Assembly: GCA_050179685.1 (NCBI GenBank)
Contig: JBFXEW010000006.1
Location: forward strand, 1-64,000
Length of the DNA: 64,000 nucleotides
DNA from: GWE2-40-63 sp050179685
Lineage (GTDB): Bacteria > Bacteroidota > Bacteroidia > Bacteroidales > SZUA-534
Direction: 5' to 3'
The position numbers were made by a program, and so were the translations under genes. How positions within the stretch are numbered: position 1 is the first letter of the stretch; every line of letters starts with the position of its first letter. This document shows, piece by piece, positions 33,282 through 42,836 of this stretch. The notes beneath the pieces were generated by a model that saw only the letters and a program-made list of their open reading frames with translations, did not search any database and was not told the origin of the DNA.

Positions 33282-34088
33282 TTATTGAAGCAACTGGTCG
33301 TAAAAATCAGAATATGCGTCAACATATTCGTCCGAATTTTTATAAGCCAGGGTAGGTTTTCCGGCACCATCGACCATTTGCTGTATTTCAGGAGCTAGTT
33401 TTTCACTTCCATAAACAAGCGCATCGGCGTGATTAATCGCCAGTTTGGTCAGATTCTCATAATTAGGTGTATTTAAAAGCTCTACATCTTTTTTGGTAAT
33501 TCCATCGTAAATAAGCTTGGAATTGAATTTTTTATCCAGGTCTTTTTCAAAATGGTCGTTATAAAGCGAATAAATTACTTTCGCATCAGAAAAGAGCGGA
33601 TTGTCTTTGAACGTCTTTTTAATATATAAAGGCACTAAAGAGGTAAACCATCCATGGCAATGAATAATATCGGGAGCCCAACGCAATTTCTGAACGGTTT
33701 CGAGTACACCCCGCGCAAAAAAGATAGCCCGTTCATCATTATCTTTAAACGGAAGGCCACTTTTATCGGTTAACACATATTTACGCTGGAAATAATCTTC
33801 GTTGTCGATAAAATATACCTGCATACGCGCGGCCTGAATGGAAGCTACTTTAATAATGAGTGGATGATCTGTATCGTCAATTATCAGGTTCATACCTGAT
33901 AAACGGATCACTTCATGCAACTGATTTCTTCGCTCGTTCACACAACCAAAACGCGGCATAAACGTCCTGATTTCTTTTCCTCTTTCCTGAATTCCTTGGG
34001 GTAGTTCTCGTCCAATTTTTGCAATCTCGCTTTCGGGTAGATAAGGGGTGATTTCCTGAGAAATAAACAAAACCTTCTTCTTTTCCAT
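33282..34088 (-). CDS. Glycogen/starch synthase catalytic-domain protein (GT5 N-terminal domain only)
   Basis: A 268-residue protein matching only the N-terminal Rossmann domain of GT5 glycogen synthases: VLFISQEITPYLPESEIAKI at the start, then FMPRFGCVNERRNQLHEV and APDIIHCHGWFTSLVPLYI. Full synthases need about 480 residues with a second domain carrying the sugar-nucleotide site (the EPCGL region), which is absent, and the usual KTGG near the start is replaced (ESEIAK). This short form is recurrent in Bacteroidota next to panC, so it is probably a stable protein with another role, not a fragment. Divergent from panC. Confidence 0.82.
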   Translation of the reverse strand: MEKKKVLFISQEITPYLPESEIAKIGRELPQGIQERGKEIRTFMPRFGCVNERRNQLHEVIRLSGMNLIIDDTDHPLIIKVASIQAARMQVYFIDNEDYFQRKYVLTDKSGLPFKDNDERAIFFARGVLETVQKLRWAPDIIHCHGWFTSLVPLYIKKTFKDNPLFSDAKVIYSLYNDHFEKDLDKKFNSKLIYDGITKKDVELLNTPNYENLTKLAINHADALVYGSEKLAPEIQQMVDGAGKPTLAYKNSDEYVDAYSDFYDQLLQ

Positions 34089-34207
34089 CTAATATATGAT
34101 TGTTTTAACGCAACAAAGGTAGTAAAAATATTGCAGAATCTCAACGCACAAAATGTTATCACATGATATTTAGGTGGTTATATAAGGTGCTTTTTTTGCT
34201 GTTTTTC

Positions 34208-34238
34208 TTTGATATAAGGCATTTTTCAATTTCTTTTG
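34208..34238 (+). promoter_or_regulatory. Candidate promoter of the panC operon
   Basis: TTTG at 34208-34211 and TTCTTTTG at 34231-34238 are 19 bases apart; the second box differs from TAnnTTTG at one fixed position. The panC ATG is 32 bases downstream. Confidence 0.55.
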
Positions 34239-34269
34239 CACCCTATTTTGGTTGAATTATTATTAAACC

Positions 34270-35115
34270 ATGCAAGTTTTTAAAACGAAAACCGAACTGG
34301 GAGTTTTTATTGCAGATTGCAAGACCCGGTCAAAAACCATCGGATTTGTTCCCACAATGGGAGCCCTGCATCAGGGACACTTATCACTGATAGCTTATGC
34401 TAAAAAAGAATCGGATATTACCCTGGCCAGTATCTTTGTAAATCCGACCCAGTTTAACGATCCCAACGATCTTAAAAATTATCCCCGAAACGAAGCCAAA
34501 GACTTGGAAATGCTCTTGGCAGCAGGCTGTAATGCGGTTTTTATGCCCAATGAGGCTGAAATGTATCCCGAAAAAGACAGCCGGATTTTTGATTTTGACG
34601 GATTGGATCAGCTAATGGAAGGAGCGCATCGCCCCGGACATTTTAACGGTGTGGCGCAAATAGTAAGCAAACTTTTCGATGCCGTTCAACCTCACAAAGC
34701 TTTTTTTGGTCAGAAGGATTTTCAGCAGGTAGCTATTATTCGGAAAATGACGCAATCGCTGGGTTTACCCATTGAAATTGTGGCTTGCCCCATTGTGCGC
34801 GAAGACGACGGCTTGGCCATGAGTTCACGGAATCAGTTATTAACTCCGGAACACCGAAAAGCCGCACCCCTTATTTATAAAACCCTGCAAAAAGCGAGAA
34901 CACTTGCTTATGAAAAAACAGTGAGCCAATTGCAAGCCTGGGTTGAAGAAACTATTAACGATTCGGGATTATTTCGTGTTGAATATTTTGAAATTGTTGA
35001 TGAGCAAACCTTACTCCCCATAAGTACTTTTACAGCGGGTAAAAACAATGTGGGGTGCATAGCTGTTTGGGCAGGTAAGGTGAGGTTAATAGATAATGTC
35101 ACAATTAATTTGTAA
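34270..35115 (+). CDS. panC: Pantothenate synthetase
   Basis: A 281-residue enzyme joining pantoate and beta-alanine with ATP to give pantothenate. The nucleotidyltransferase HIGH-type motif is PTMGALHQGHLSLI (about residues 28-41), with FVNPTQFNDPNDLKNYPR, FFGQKDFQQVAIIRKM and the KMSKS-like MSSRNQLLTPE. It is followed 26 bp later by panD, which supplies beta-alanine, so the two steps are coregulated. Confidence 0.97.
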   Translation: MQVFKTKTELGVFIADCKTRSKTIGFVPTMGALHQGHLSLIAYAKKESDITLASIFVNPTQFNDPNDLKNYPRNEAKDLEMLLAAGCNAVFMPNEAEMYPEKDSRIFDFDGLDQLMEGAHRPGHFNGVAQIVSKLFDAVQPHKAFFGQKDFQQVAIIRKMTQSLGLPIEIVACPIVREDDGLAMSSRNQLLTPEHRKAAPLIYKTLQKARTLAYEKTVSQLQAWVEETINDSGLFRVEYFEIVDEQTLLPISTFTAGKNNVGCIAVWAGKVRLIDNVTINL

Positions 35116-35141
35116 TTTTGGAGCGTAAAAAAGATAGTGCA

Positions 35142-35492
35142 ATGAATATAGAAGTTGTAAAATCAAAGATTCACAAAGTCAGGGTAACCGAGGCGAACCT
35201 TCAATATGTTGGCAGCATTACCATTGACGAAGATTTAATGGATGCCGCTAATATTATTGAGAACGAAAAAGTGCAGGTGGTGAATATAAATAACGGCGAA
35301 CGCCTTGAAACTTATGTTATTAAAGGGGAACGCGGCAGCGGCGACATTTGCCTGAATGGTCCTGCAGCCCGTAAAGTTGAGATTGGCGACATTGTAATTA
35401 TTATATCGTACGCCAGCATGGACTTTGAAGAAGCAAAATCCTTTAAACCCACGTTTATATTTCCGGATACTACTACCAATTCGGTGGTGTAA
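35142..35492 (+). CDS. panD: Aspartate 1-decarboxylase
   Basis: A 116-residue pyruvoyl enzyme that makes beta-alanine from aspartate. The self-cleavage site Gly24-Ser25 is in QYVGSITIDEDLM, where Ser25 becomes the pyruvoyl group. Other conserved parts are the Tyr-Val-Ile segment ETYVIKGERGSGDICLNG and NGPAARKVEIGD. The ATG at 35142 gives the standard length and puts the processing site at its usual position; a TTG at 35118 is rejected. Between panC and rfaE2. Confidence 0.96.
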   Translation: MNIEVVKSKIHKVRVTEANLQYVGSITIDEDLMDAANIIENEKVQVVNINNGERLETYVIKGERGSGDICLNGPAARKVEIGDIVIIISYASMDFEEAKSFKPTFIFPDTTTNSVV

Positions 35493-35500
35493 AAAGAGTT

Positions 35501-35992
35501 ATGGATCATCTTAAACATATTGAGAATAAAATAATAGAGCCGGAACATCTGAACCGGCTTCTTTCGTTGTGGCGGTTTTCTGGTGAAAAGATTGTATTTA
35601 CCAATGGATGCTTCGACGTTTTACATTTAGGACATTTAAAATACCTGGCTACAGCAGCCGGCCTGGGCACAAAATTAATTATCGGACTTAATACCGATGA
35701 GTCGGTTCGCAAATTAAAAGGTGCCGAACGGCCTATTAATCCTCAGGAAGCACGTGCCCTTTTGCTGTCCGGTTTTCAATTTGTTGATGCCATTGTTTAT
35801 TTTGGTGAAGACACCCCCATTAATCTTATAAAAACCATCGGACCCGATGTTTTGGTAAAAGGGGGCGATTATAAAGCCGAAGATGTGGTGGGTTACCATG
35901 AGGTTACCGAAAAAGGAGGACAAGTTGTTATCATCGATTTTGTCGAAGGCTTTTCGTCGACTGCCATCATAAAAAAAAGCGGGTTGGTGTAA
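35501..35992 (+). CDS. rfaE2: D-glycero-beta-D-manno-heptose 1-phosphate adenylyltransferase
   Basis: A 163-residue cytidylyltransferase-like enzyme that activates heptose-1-phosphate with ATP for LPS inner-core or S-layer sugars. The HxGH motif is in FTNGCFDVLHLGHLKYLA (about residues 34-51); ESVRKLKGAERPI and the terminal FSSTAIIKK fit the RfaE domain II family. The kinase half found fused in enterobacterial HldE is absent, as normal in this phylum. Eight bases after panD, so cotranscribed. Confidence 0.93.
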   Translation: MDHLKHIENKIIEPEHLNRLLSLWRFSGEKIVFTNGCFDVLHLGHLKYLATAAGLGTKLIIGLNTDESVRKLKGAERPINPQEARALLLSGFQFVDAIVYFGEDTPINLIKTIGPDVLVKGGDYKAEDVVGYHEVTEKGGQVVIIDFVEGFSSTAIIKKSGLV

Positions 35993-36019
35993 AAATTTTT
36001 CTATCAATCGCTTAATTGT

Positions 36020-36027
36020 TAATTTTG
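36020..36027 (+). promoter_or_regulatory. Candidate -7 box for the lipoprotein/radA unit
   Basis: TAATTTTG matches TAnnTTTG, 83 bases upstream of the ATG at 36110, with a T-rich -33 region. Confidence 0.4.
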
Positions 36028-36109
36028 TTTCTGGTTAAATGATAAATTTCGTTTAAATCGATGACCAATAACTTACAGTACCTAAAAGTCTAATTAATTC
36101 ATTTTGAAC

Positions 36110-36541
36110 ATGAAAACACGGCGAATTTACAAAGTTCTGATTTTAATTCTGGTTGTTTTTTTTACATCGTGCCGGGGTAGTCAGCAAACTAAGCTGATAA
36201 GTATTTGGGAACAAATGACTTTTAGGGAACCAACCGAAAAAAAGACCTATTGGCAATTTTATGCCGGCGACCTGCTTGAAATCTATCAGCTTGACGAGAG
36301 CAAAACACCTGCCGACACCTTGAGCATTAAGACATATCAGTACGATATTGATGGAATAAGTTTCAATATTTTTCCACCCGATGGTGAAGATGATAGTAAT
36401 TATGGTATAGCAACCGGTGATGTTCGCGGCGAGTATTGGGTTGATGAACTTTCATCGGACTATTTTAAGGCTACTCGCATAAAACACCCCGATGGCTCTA
36501 CCGAAGCGGCTTATTTGAGAATAGAGCTGGTAAAACGCTAA
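36110..36541 (+). CDS. Putative lipoprotein
   Basis: A 143-residue protein with a lipoprotein signal: MKTRRIYKVLILILVVFFTS then Cys, with the lipobox FTSC. The mature part (RGSQQTKLISIWEQ) has a small beta-rich domain, with YWQFYAGDLLEIYQLDES and a late TRIKHPDGSTEAAYLRIELV, similar to lipocalin-like Bacteroidota lipoproteins. I chose the ATG at 36110 rather than the TTG two codons earlier. Its stop is three bases before radA, so they share a transcript; no functional link is evident. Confidence 0.78.
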   Translation: MKTRRIYKVLILILVVFFTSCRGSQQTKLISIWEQMTFREPTEKKTYWQFYAGDLLEIYQLDESKTPADTLSIKTYQYDIDGISFNIFPPDGEDDSNYGIATGDVRGEYWVDELSSDYFKATRIKHPDGSTEAAYLRIELVKR

Positions 36542-36544
36542 GGC

Positions 36545-37900
36545 ATGGCCAAGGCAAAAACTGTTTATATTTGTCAGAATTGTGGAGCGCAATCGCCTAA
36601 ATGGACAGGCAAATGCAATTCGTGCGACCAATGGAATACTTTTGTTGAAGAAGTAGTTATTACTTCGGCTAAAAGCCCGGCTTTACTTTCGCAAAATGCA
36701 ACCGGAAATAAACCCATTCTTTTAAAGGAGGTAAACGAAGAAAATCAGGTGCGGATTTCTACCATGAATCATGAATTTGACAGGGTACTGGGTGGTGGAT
36801 TGGTTCCGGGTTCTGTTACGTTAATTGGTGGTGAGCCGGGAATTGGAAAATCGACACTTTTGCTTCAAATATCCCAACAGTTTTCTGGTACGGTGCTGTA
36901 TGTGTCGGGCGAAGAAAGTGCCGACCAAATAAAATTACGGGCAAATCGCCTGGGAAAACTTACCGACTCCTTGTTTTTTCTGGCCGAAGTTAGTACCGAA
37001 GCCATTGTAGCCCAATGCAAACAATTGGCTCCCAAATTAGTAATTATTGATTCCATACAAACCCTCCGAACCAGTTACATTGAGTCATCGCCGGGAACAA
37101 TTACACAAATTCGCGAATGCGCAACCCAATTAATTCAATACGCAAAAGAATTTAGCGTTCCGGTAGTTTTGGTAGGGCATATCACCAAAGATGGAAGTCT
37201 GGCCGGGCCAAAAATATTGGAGCATGTGGTTGATACAGTATTGCAGTTCGAAGGCGACAACCATTTTATGTACCGAATACTTCGGGCTCACAAAAACCGC
37301 TTTGGTTCAACTTCCGAAATAGGAATTTTTGAAATGAGTGAATCCGGATTACGCGAAGTGACCAATCCTTCCGAATTTTTGTTGTTTGCCAACAGTTATC
37401 AGTATTCGGGTATTTCGGCCTGTGCTACGGTTGAGGGAATCAGGCCATTTATAATTGAGGTTCAGGCTTTGGTTAGTTCAGCTGTTTATGGCACACCACA
37501 GCGCTCAGCTACCGGATTTGATACCCGAAGATTGAATATGTTGTTGGCGGTGCTCGAAAAAAGGGTCGGGTTCCGCCTTTCCAGTAAAGATGTTTTCTTA
37601 AATATTGCCGGTGGTATTAAGGTTACCGATACAGCCATTGATTTAGCTGTGATTTGTGCTATTTTATCGTCCGATGTGGATCGCCCCATTCCCAAAGGCA
37701 CCTGTTTTAGTGGCGAAGTTGGATTGTCGGGAGAGATTCGTCCGGCTGGGCGCATGGAACAACGTATAGCCGAAGCGGCAAAATTAGGATATCATCGGAT
37801 TTTTGTTCCAAAAGTTAAAAACAAAACCTCAATAAAATCGGATATCGAAATTATTGAGGTTCAGAAGGTGGAACAGGTTTTTTCAAAACTGTTTTCTTAA
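36545..37900 (+). CDS. radA: DNA repair protein RadA (Sms)
   Basis: A 451-residue RecA-like ATPase that drives branch migration in recombinational repair. Domain order: a zinc finger CQNCGAQSPKWTGKCNSCDQW (first part at residues 10-25), an ATPase with Walker A GGEPGIGKSTLLLQ, the RadA signature HKNRFGSTSEIG, and a C-terminal Lon protease-like domain (GGIKVTDTAIDLAVICAILS, then GEVGLSGEIRPAGRMEQRI). Normal length and all key motifs. It converges on the PBP gene with ten bases between stops. Confidence 0.97.
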   Translation: MAKAKTVYICQNCGAQSPKWTGKCNSCDQWNTFVEEVVITSAKSPALLSQNATGNKPILLKEVNEENQVRISTMNHEFDRVLGGGLVPGSVTLIGGEPGIGKSTLLLQISQQFSGTVLYVSGEESADQIKLRANRLGKLTDSLFFLAEVSTEAIVAQCKQLAPKLVIIDSIQTLRTSYIESSPGTITQIRECATQLIQYAKEFSVPVVLVGHITKDGSLAGPKILEHVVDTVLQFEGDNHFMYRILRAHKNRFGSTSEIGIFEMSESGLREVTNPSEFLLFANSYQYSGISACATVEGIRPFIIEVQALVSSAVYGTPQRSATGFDTRRLNMLLAVLEKRVGFRLSSKDVFLNIAGGIKVTDTAIDLAVICAILSSDVDRPIPKGTCFSGEVGLSGEIRPAGRMEQRIAEAAKLGYHRIFVPKVKNKTSIKSDIEIIEVQKVEQVFSKLFS

Positions 37901-37910
37901 TACTTATCTT

Positions 37911-40268
37911 TTAATAAATCTCATCGTCAATTACATGCGAGTTGCTTTCCGATTCGCTGGTGTCCGAAATATCAATACAATCTGATTCACCGGCATAGTC
38001 GGCCGGTTTTTCAAACTTATCTTCTTTAGTGATGCCTAAAGTTCCGTCCTCGTAAACTTTATTCATAAATAAGGCCCAGATAGGCAGTGCCATGTTTGCT
38101 CCCTGGCCGAGTGAAATCCCGTCGAAATGGGTGGAGCGGTCTTCGGCACCTGTCCAGACACCCGCAACCAGGTTGGGAGTTATTCCCATAAACCAGCCAT
38201 CCGATTGGTTTTGAGTTGTTCCGGTTTTAGCCGCAATTTCAGCGTATATTTGGTAGGGATAATTTTCAGACCAAAGTCGCACAGCGGTTCCTTTCTTTAC
38301 TACACCTTGTAACATTTCAAGCATTAGGAAAGCCGTTTTTTCGTTTATGGCTTCATTGCGTTTTGGTGTAAATGTGGCCAGTAAGTTCCCGTTCTTATCT
38401 TCGATACGTGAAACAAACAGAGGTTGGGTGTAAACGCCTTTGTTAGCATAGGTTCCATAAGCACCAACCATTTCGTAAAGCGATAAATCGGCAGTTCCCA
38501 AAGCAATAGAGAAAACCTCAGGAATTTCGCTTCGAACCCCCATGTTTCGGGCAATTTCAATAACCGCTTTGGGTCGGAATTGATTCATTAGCCAGGCGGT
38601 TACATTATTAAGCGACTGGCGCAATCCAAAACGGAGCGACACCATTTTGCGTTCATATTCAGCCCTTCCCCCACCTTTGGGAGTCCAGGTAACTCCGGTT
38701 GTTGGGTCCGTAATGGTAACCGGAACATTGGGCACGGGGTAGCAGGGGGAATAACCATCTCGCATGGCCAAAGTGTATAAAAAGGGTTTAAATGTTGAAC
38801 CAATTTGTCGTTTGGCCTGGGTAACGTGGTCGTATTGAAAATGTTTATAGTCAATACCTCCCACATAAGCCTTAACATTTCCGGTATGTGGATCCATCGC
38901 CATAACTCCCGAAAGCAGGAAATGCTTATAATACCTGATGGAATCCATGGGGGTTAATACCGTATCTATTTCACCGTTCCAGCTAAAAACGGTCATTTGC
39001 GTAGGCGTATTGAAATTTTCTTCGATAGCTTCCATCGAAAGGTTTTGAAGCCTTAAAACCCGGTAACGCTCGCTGCGTTTCATAGCCAGTGTTAATATCC
39101 GATCTACCTGCTCGCTGGTCAGTTCTTCAGAAAAGGGAGCCGTTTTTTGATGGGCTTTTTCATTGTCAAAGGCAACCTGTAAATCGAGCGATAAATGTTC
39201 TCTTACAGCTTCTTCGGCATAAATCTGCATTTTCGAATTCAGTGTGGTATAAATCCTAAGGCCATCTTTATAAATATCATAAGGTTCGCCGTTGGGTTTA
39301 AAATTTTTGTTACACCAGCCGTAAAGTGGGTTGGTAGCCCATTCAATGGAATCTTCTTTATACGAAGAAAAGAGACTGTATTCTTTACGATTGGGTTTGG
39401 TTTTATTCAATGTGGTGCGCAGGTATTCTCTAAAATAAGTAGCAGAGCCTTCGGCGTGATGCACTTTTTGATAATTTAATTCCAAGGGAATATTTTTAAG
39501 CGAATCGAAGGCAGCCTGATCAATTTTTTGGTTTCGAAGCATCTGAGCCAGTACCACATTTCTCCTGCCTTCTGTTTCTTCAGGGCGGCGCAGGGGATTA
39601 AAAAGCGATGGGTTTTTTGCCATTCCCACCAGCATAGCTGCTTGTTCAATTTTCAATTCATTGGGGTTGCATCCGAAATAAACTTTTGAGGCCGATTTGA
39701 TTCCAACAGCAAGATTTAAAAAATCGAACTGATTGAAATACATGGCAATAATTTCCTCTTTGGTATAACTACGTTCCAATTTAATGGCAATAACCCATTC
39801 GCGGAATTTTCGCAACACAATTTGTACCGGATTGCTGAAACTTTCGCGGGGGAAAAGGTTTTTTGCGAGCTGCTGGGTGATGGTACTGCCACCTCCGGCC
39901 TTTTCGTCACCCGATAAGATGGTTTTTATAGCAACCCTTGCCAGGCCTTTAAAATCGATACCTGAATGGCTGTAATACCGCTCGTCTTCAGTCGCTACCA
40001 GCGCATCAACCAGGTAGGGCGAAAGCTCTGAGAATTCAGTTCGCGAGCGATTATCTCTGAAATAGGTTCCCAATATTACATTATCTTCGCTATAAACCTC
40101 GGTAGCCAGATTAATGTTTGGATTCTCAAGTTCTTCAAACGAAGGCATAAAACCCAGGTGGCCCACTGAAATCTGATAGAAAAGCAGCGACAAAAACAAT
40201 AAAGGCAAAATAATGATTGCCCAGCTAAGAATCTGTCTTTTAAAATAAACGGTAGTTGTTTTTTCCAT
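37911..40268 (-). CDS. Class A penicillin-binding protein (PBP1A-like)
   Basis: A 785-residue bifunctional peptidoglycan synthase. One N-terminal membrane helix (SWAIIILPLLFLSLLFYQI), then a GT51 glycosyltransferase domain with catalytic Glu in TEDERYYSHSGIDFKGLAR and GGSTITQQLAKNLFPRE. The transpeptidase domain has the nucleophile in GSTFKPFLYTLAM, the SxN region at LRQSLNNVTAW, and KTGTTQNQSDGWFMG. It polymerises and cross-links glycan strands at the inner membrane. The C-terminus is acidic (SDTSESESNSHVIDDE). Confidence 0.96.
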   Translation of the reverse strand: MEKTTTVYFKRQILSWAIIILPLLFLSLLFYQISVGHLGFMPSFEELENPNINLATEVYSEDNVILGTYFRDNRSRTEFSELSPYLVDALVATEDERYYSHSGIDFKGLARVAIKTILSGDEKAGGGSTITQQLAKNLFPRESFSNPVQIVLRKFREWVIAIKLERSYTKEEIIAMYFNQFDFLNLAVGIKSASKVYFGCNPNELKIEQAAMLVGMAKNPSLFNPLRRPEETEGRRNVVLAQMLRNQKIDQAAFDSLKNIPLELNYQKVHHAEGSATYFREYLRTTLNKTKPNRKEYSLFSSYKEDSIEWATNPLYGWCNKNFKPNGEPYDIYKDGLRIYTTLNSKMQIYAEEAVREHLSLDLQVAFDNEKAHQKTAPFSEELTSEQVDRILTLAMKRSERYRVLRLQNLSMEAIEENFNTPTQMTVFSWNGEIDTVLTPMDSIRYYKHFLLSGVMAMDPHTGNVKAYVGGIDYKHFQYDHVTQAKRQIGSTFKPFLYTLAMRDGYSPCYPVPNVPVTITDPTTGVTWTPKGGGRAEYERKMVSLRFGLRQSLNNVTAWLMNQFRPKAVIEIARNMGVRSEIPEVFSIALGTADLSLYEMVGAYGTYANKGVYTQPLFVSRIEDKNGNLLATFTPKRNEAINEKTAFLMLEMLQGVVKKGTAVRLWSENYPYQIYAEIAAKTGTTQNQSDGWFMGITPNLVAGVWTGAEDRSTHFDGISLGQGANMALPIWALFMNKVYEDGTLGITKEDKFEKPADYAGESDCIDISDTSESESNSHVIDDEIY

Positions 40269-40441
40269 CTAATTGTTTTTGCGGTTAAGGTGATAAAAGT
40301 ACAAATACTCAGCTAATTTACACGAATTCGATAAAAATAATTTATTTTTTAAATAAGCCGCAAGAGGCCAAAATCATTGATTAACAACTTTTATCGGGGG
40401 GTGTAAAAATGGGCCTTTTCATGTGACTTTAAAAAAAAAGA

Positions 40442-40473
40442 TTTGAACATCTATACTTAATTGATTTATTTTG
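40442..40473 (+). promoter_or_regulatory. Candidate promoter of topA
   Basis: TTTG at 40442-40445 and TTATTTTG at 40466-40473, 20 bases apart; the second box departs from TAnnTTTG at one fixed base. The ATG is at 40508. Confidence 0.4.
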
Positions 40474-40507
40474 CGAAAATTTAAAAGTAACAAACACCCG
40501 TTTACAC

Positions 40508-42835
40508 ATGCAAGAAAATCTGGTAATAGTTGAGTCGCCGGCAAAAGCAAAAACCATAGAAAAGTTTCTAGGTAAGGGATATATAGTAACGTCAAGTTTC
40601 GGTCATATCCGCGACTTGTCGAAAAAAGATTTTGGAATTGACATAGCCAATAATTTTACTCCAAATTATCAAATTGCTGCAGATAAGAAGAAAGTGGTTT
40701 CGGAATTAAAAAAACTGGCAAAAGAAGCAAAGACGGTGTGGTTAGCATCGGATGAGGACCGTGAGGGAGAAGCCATAGCCTGGCATTTATTCGAAGTTTT
40801 ACAACTTAAACCGGAAAATACCAAGCGAATTGTTTTTCATGAAATTACCAAAGAAGCAATTTTAAAAGCAATTGAAAATCCGCGAGACATTGATACCAAT
40901 CTGGTGAATGCTCAGCAAGCACGAAGGGTTCTTGATCGTTTGGTTGGTTTTGAACTTTCGCCTGTTTTGTGGAAAAAAGTAAAACCATCGCTTTCGGCAG
41001 GTCGTGTTCAATCGGTGGCTGTGCGTCTTTTGGTTGAGCGCGAACGCGAAATTATGAATTTTACCCCGCAATCGGCGTTTCGGGTAATTTCGCAATTTAC
41101 TCAGGCCGACGAACTGGCTGTTGATTTACGGGCCGAATTGAATACCCGATTCGAAAAAGCCAAAGATGCCGAAGCATTTCTGAACCATTGTGCAAAAGCA
41201 GCTTTTACGGTTAGCGATATTTCAAAGAAACCTACAAAACGCTCACCGGCTCCGCCATTTACAACGTCAACCCTTCAGCAGGAAGCCAGCCGTAAGTTTG
41301 GTTTTTCTGTTTCTCAAACCATGACCATTGCTCAGCGTTTGTACGAGGCCGGAAAAATTACCTACATGAGAACCGACTCGGTTAACTTGTCGGATGCTGC
41401 TGTGGGTGCTGCCGCCAGTGAAATTAAATCGCAGTTTGGCGAGAAGTATCTGCAAATCAGGAAATACAAAACAAAGAGTAAAGGAGCACAAGAAGCTCAC
41501 GAAGCCATTCGCCCCACATATATAAATAAAGACACCGTTTCGGGAAATGCCAATGAGAAAAAACTCTATGAGCTTATTTGGAAACGTACCATTGCATCAT
41601 TAATGAGTGATGCCGAATTGGAAAAAACTACTATAAATATAGATGTAGAAAACAGTAAACATCGATTCGTTGCTCAGGGTGAGATGATAAAATTCGATGG
41701 TTTTCTGAAAGTTTACCTTGAATCGACCGACGATGAAGACGAAGAAAACGGAAAAGTTCTTTTACCAGCAATAAAAGCCGGTCAAAAATTGTTGTCGTCT
41801 GAGATTACTGCAACCGAAAGATTTACACTGCATCCGCCCCGATATACTGAAGCCAGTCTGGTTCGCAAACTCGAAGAGCTGGGAATTGGTCGGCCTTCAA
41901 CTTATGCACCAACCATCTCGACCATCCAAAACCGGGGTTACGTTATTAAGGAAGACCGGCCGGGAAAAGAACGCAGTTTTATTTTAATAAAGCTTAAAAA
42001 CGGAAAGGTTACAACTTCGAATAAAACAGAAACTTTTGGAAGTGAAAAAAGTAAAATGTTTCCTACCGATATTGGGATGGTGGTAAACGATTATTTATTG
42101 GAGCAGTTTCCGAGCATCATGGACTTTAATTTTACTGCCGATGTAGAAAAAAAATTCGACGATATTGCCGAAGGAGATATTGAATGGCAGAAAATGATTG
42201 CAGGATTTTATCATCCGTTTCACGAAAGGATAGAAGGAGCGCTTGAAATTGTTGGACGGAAAAGCGGCGAACGTATTTTAGGCGACGATCCCAAAACAGG
42301 AAAACCGGTGCTTGTAAAAATTGGACGCTATGGACCGATGGCACAGATAGGCGAAAACGACAGCGAAGAAAAGCCGCAATATGCAGCACTCCGTCGCGAT
42401 CAGCATATTGAAACCATCACACTTGACGAAGCACTGGAACTGTTTAAATTACCCCGCGATTTGGGACTGTACGAAGACAAAAAAGTGGTTGCAGCCATTG
42501 GACGCTTTGGCCCCTACGTGCGGCACGATAATAAATTTTATTCCCTTAAAAAAGATGTGGACGATCCCTTTTCTGTTTCGCTCGACAGAGCAATTGAACT
42601 GATAGAGGAAAAACGTTTGGCAGATAAAAATAAAACCATCAATATATTTGAAACCGAAGATGGTGAGATTCAGGTGTTAAACGGACGGTATGGACCTTAT
42701 ATAGCTTTTAATAAGCAGAACTATCGCTTACCGAAAGGAAAAGAGGCTAAAGAAGCAAAGGATTTGTCGCTCGAAGATTGTCTTGAAATTATTAAAAAGA
42801 CACCTGTAAAGCCAACCCGAAAAAAAGGGAAATAG
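40508..42835 (+). CDS. topA: DNA topoisomerase I
   Basis: A 775-residue type IA topoisomerase that relaxes negative supercoils. The TOPRIM domain starts LVIVESPAKAKTIEKFLG and includes LASDEDREGEAIAWHLFE with its acidic triad. The active-site Tyr286 lies in GKITYMRTDSVNLS. The C-terminus has no zinc fingers; instead it has at least three topo C-terminal repeats (IGRYGPMAQIGEND, GRFGPYVRHDNKFYSL, GRYGPYIAFNKQNYRL) and a Lys-rich tail. The arginase-like gene follows after one base, a tight coupling. Confidence 0.97.
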   Translation: MQENLVIVESPAKAKTIEKFLGKGYIVTSSFGHIRDLSKKDFGIDIANNFTPNYQIAADKKKVVSELKKLAKEAKTVWLASDEDREGEAIAWHLFEVLQLKPENTKRIVFHEITKEAILKAIENPRDIDTNLVNAQQARRVLDRLVGFELSPVLWKKVKPSLSAGRVQSVAVRLLVEREREIMNFTPQSAFRVISQFTQADELAVDLRAELNTRFEKAKDAEAFLNHCAKAAFTVSDISKKPTKRSPAPPFTTSTLQQEASRKFGFSVSQTMTIAQRLYEAGKITYMRTDSVNLSDAAVGAAASEIKSQFGEKYLQIRKYKTKSKGAQEAHEAIRPTYINKDTVSGNANEKKLYELIWKRTIASLMSDAELEKTTINIDVENSKHRFVAQGEMIKFDGFLKVYLESTDDEDEENGKVLLPAIKAGQKLLSSEITATERFTLHPPRYTEASLVRKLEELGIGRPSTYAPTISTIQNRGYVIKEDRPGKERSFILIKLKNGKVTTSNKTETFGSEKSKMFPTDIGMVVNDYLLEQFPSIMDFNFTADVEKKFDDIAEGDIEWQKMIAGFYHPFHERIEGALEIVGRKSGERILGDDPKTGKPVLVKIGRYGPMAQIGENDSEEKPQYAALRRDQHIETITLDEALELFKLPRDLGLYEDKKVVAAIGRFGPYVRHDNKFYSLKKDVDDPFSVSLDRAIELIEEKRLADKNKTINIFETEDGEIQVLNGRYGPYIAFNKQNYRLPKGKEAKEAKDLSLEDCLEIIKKTPVKPTRKKGK

Positions 42836-42836
42836 T

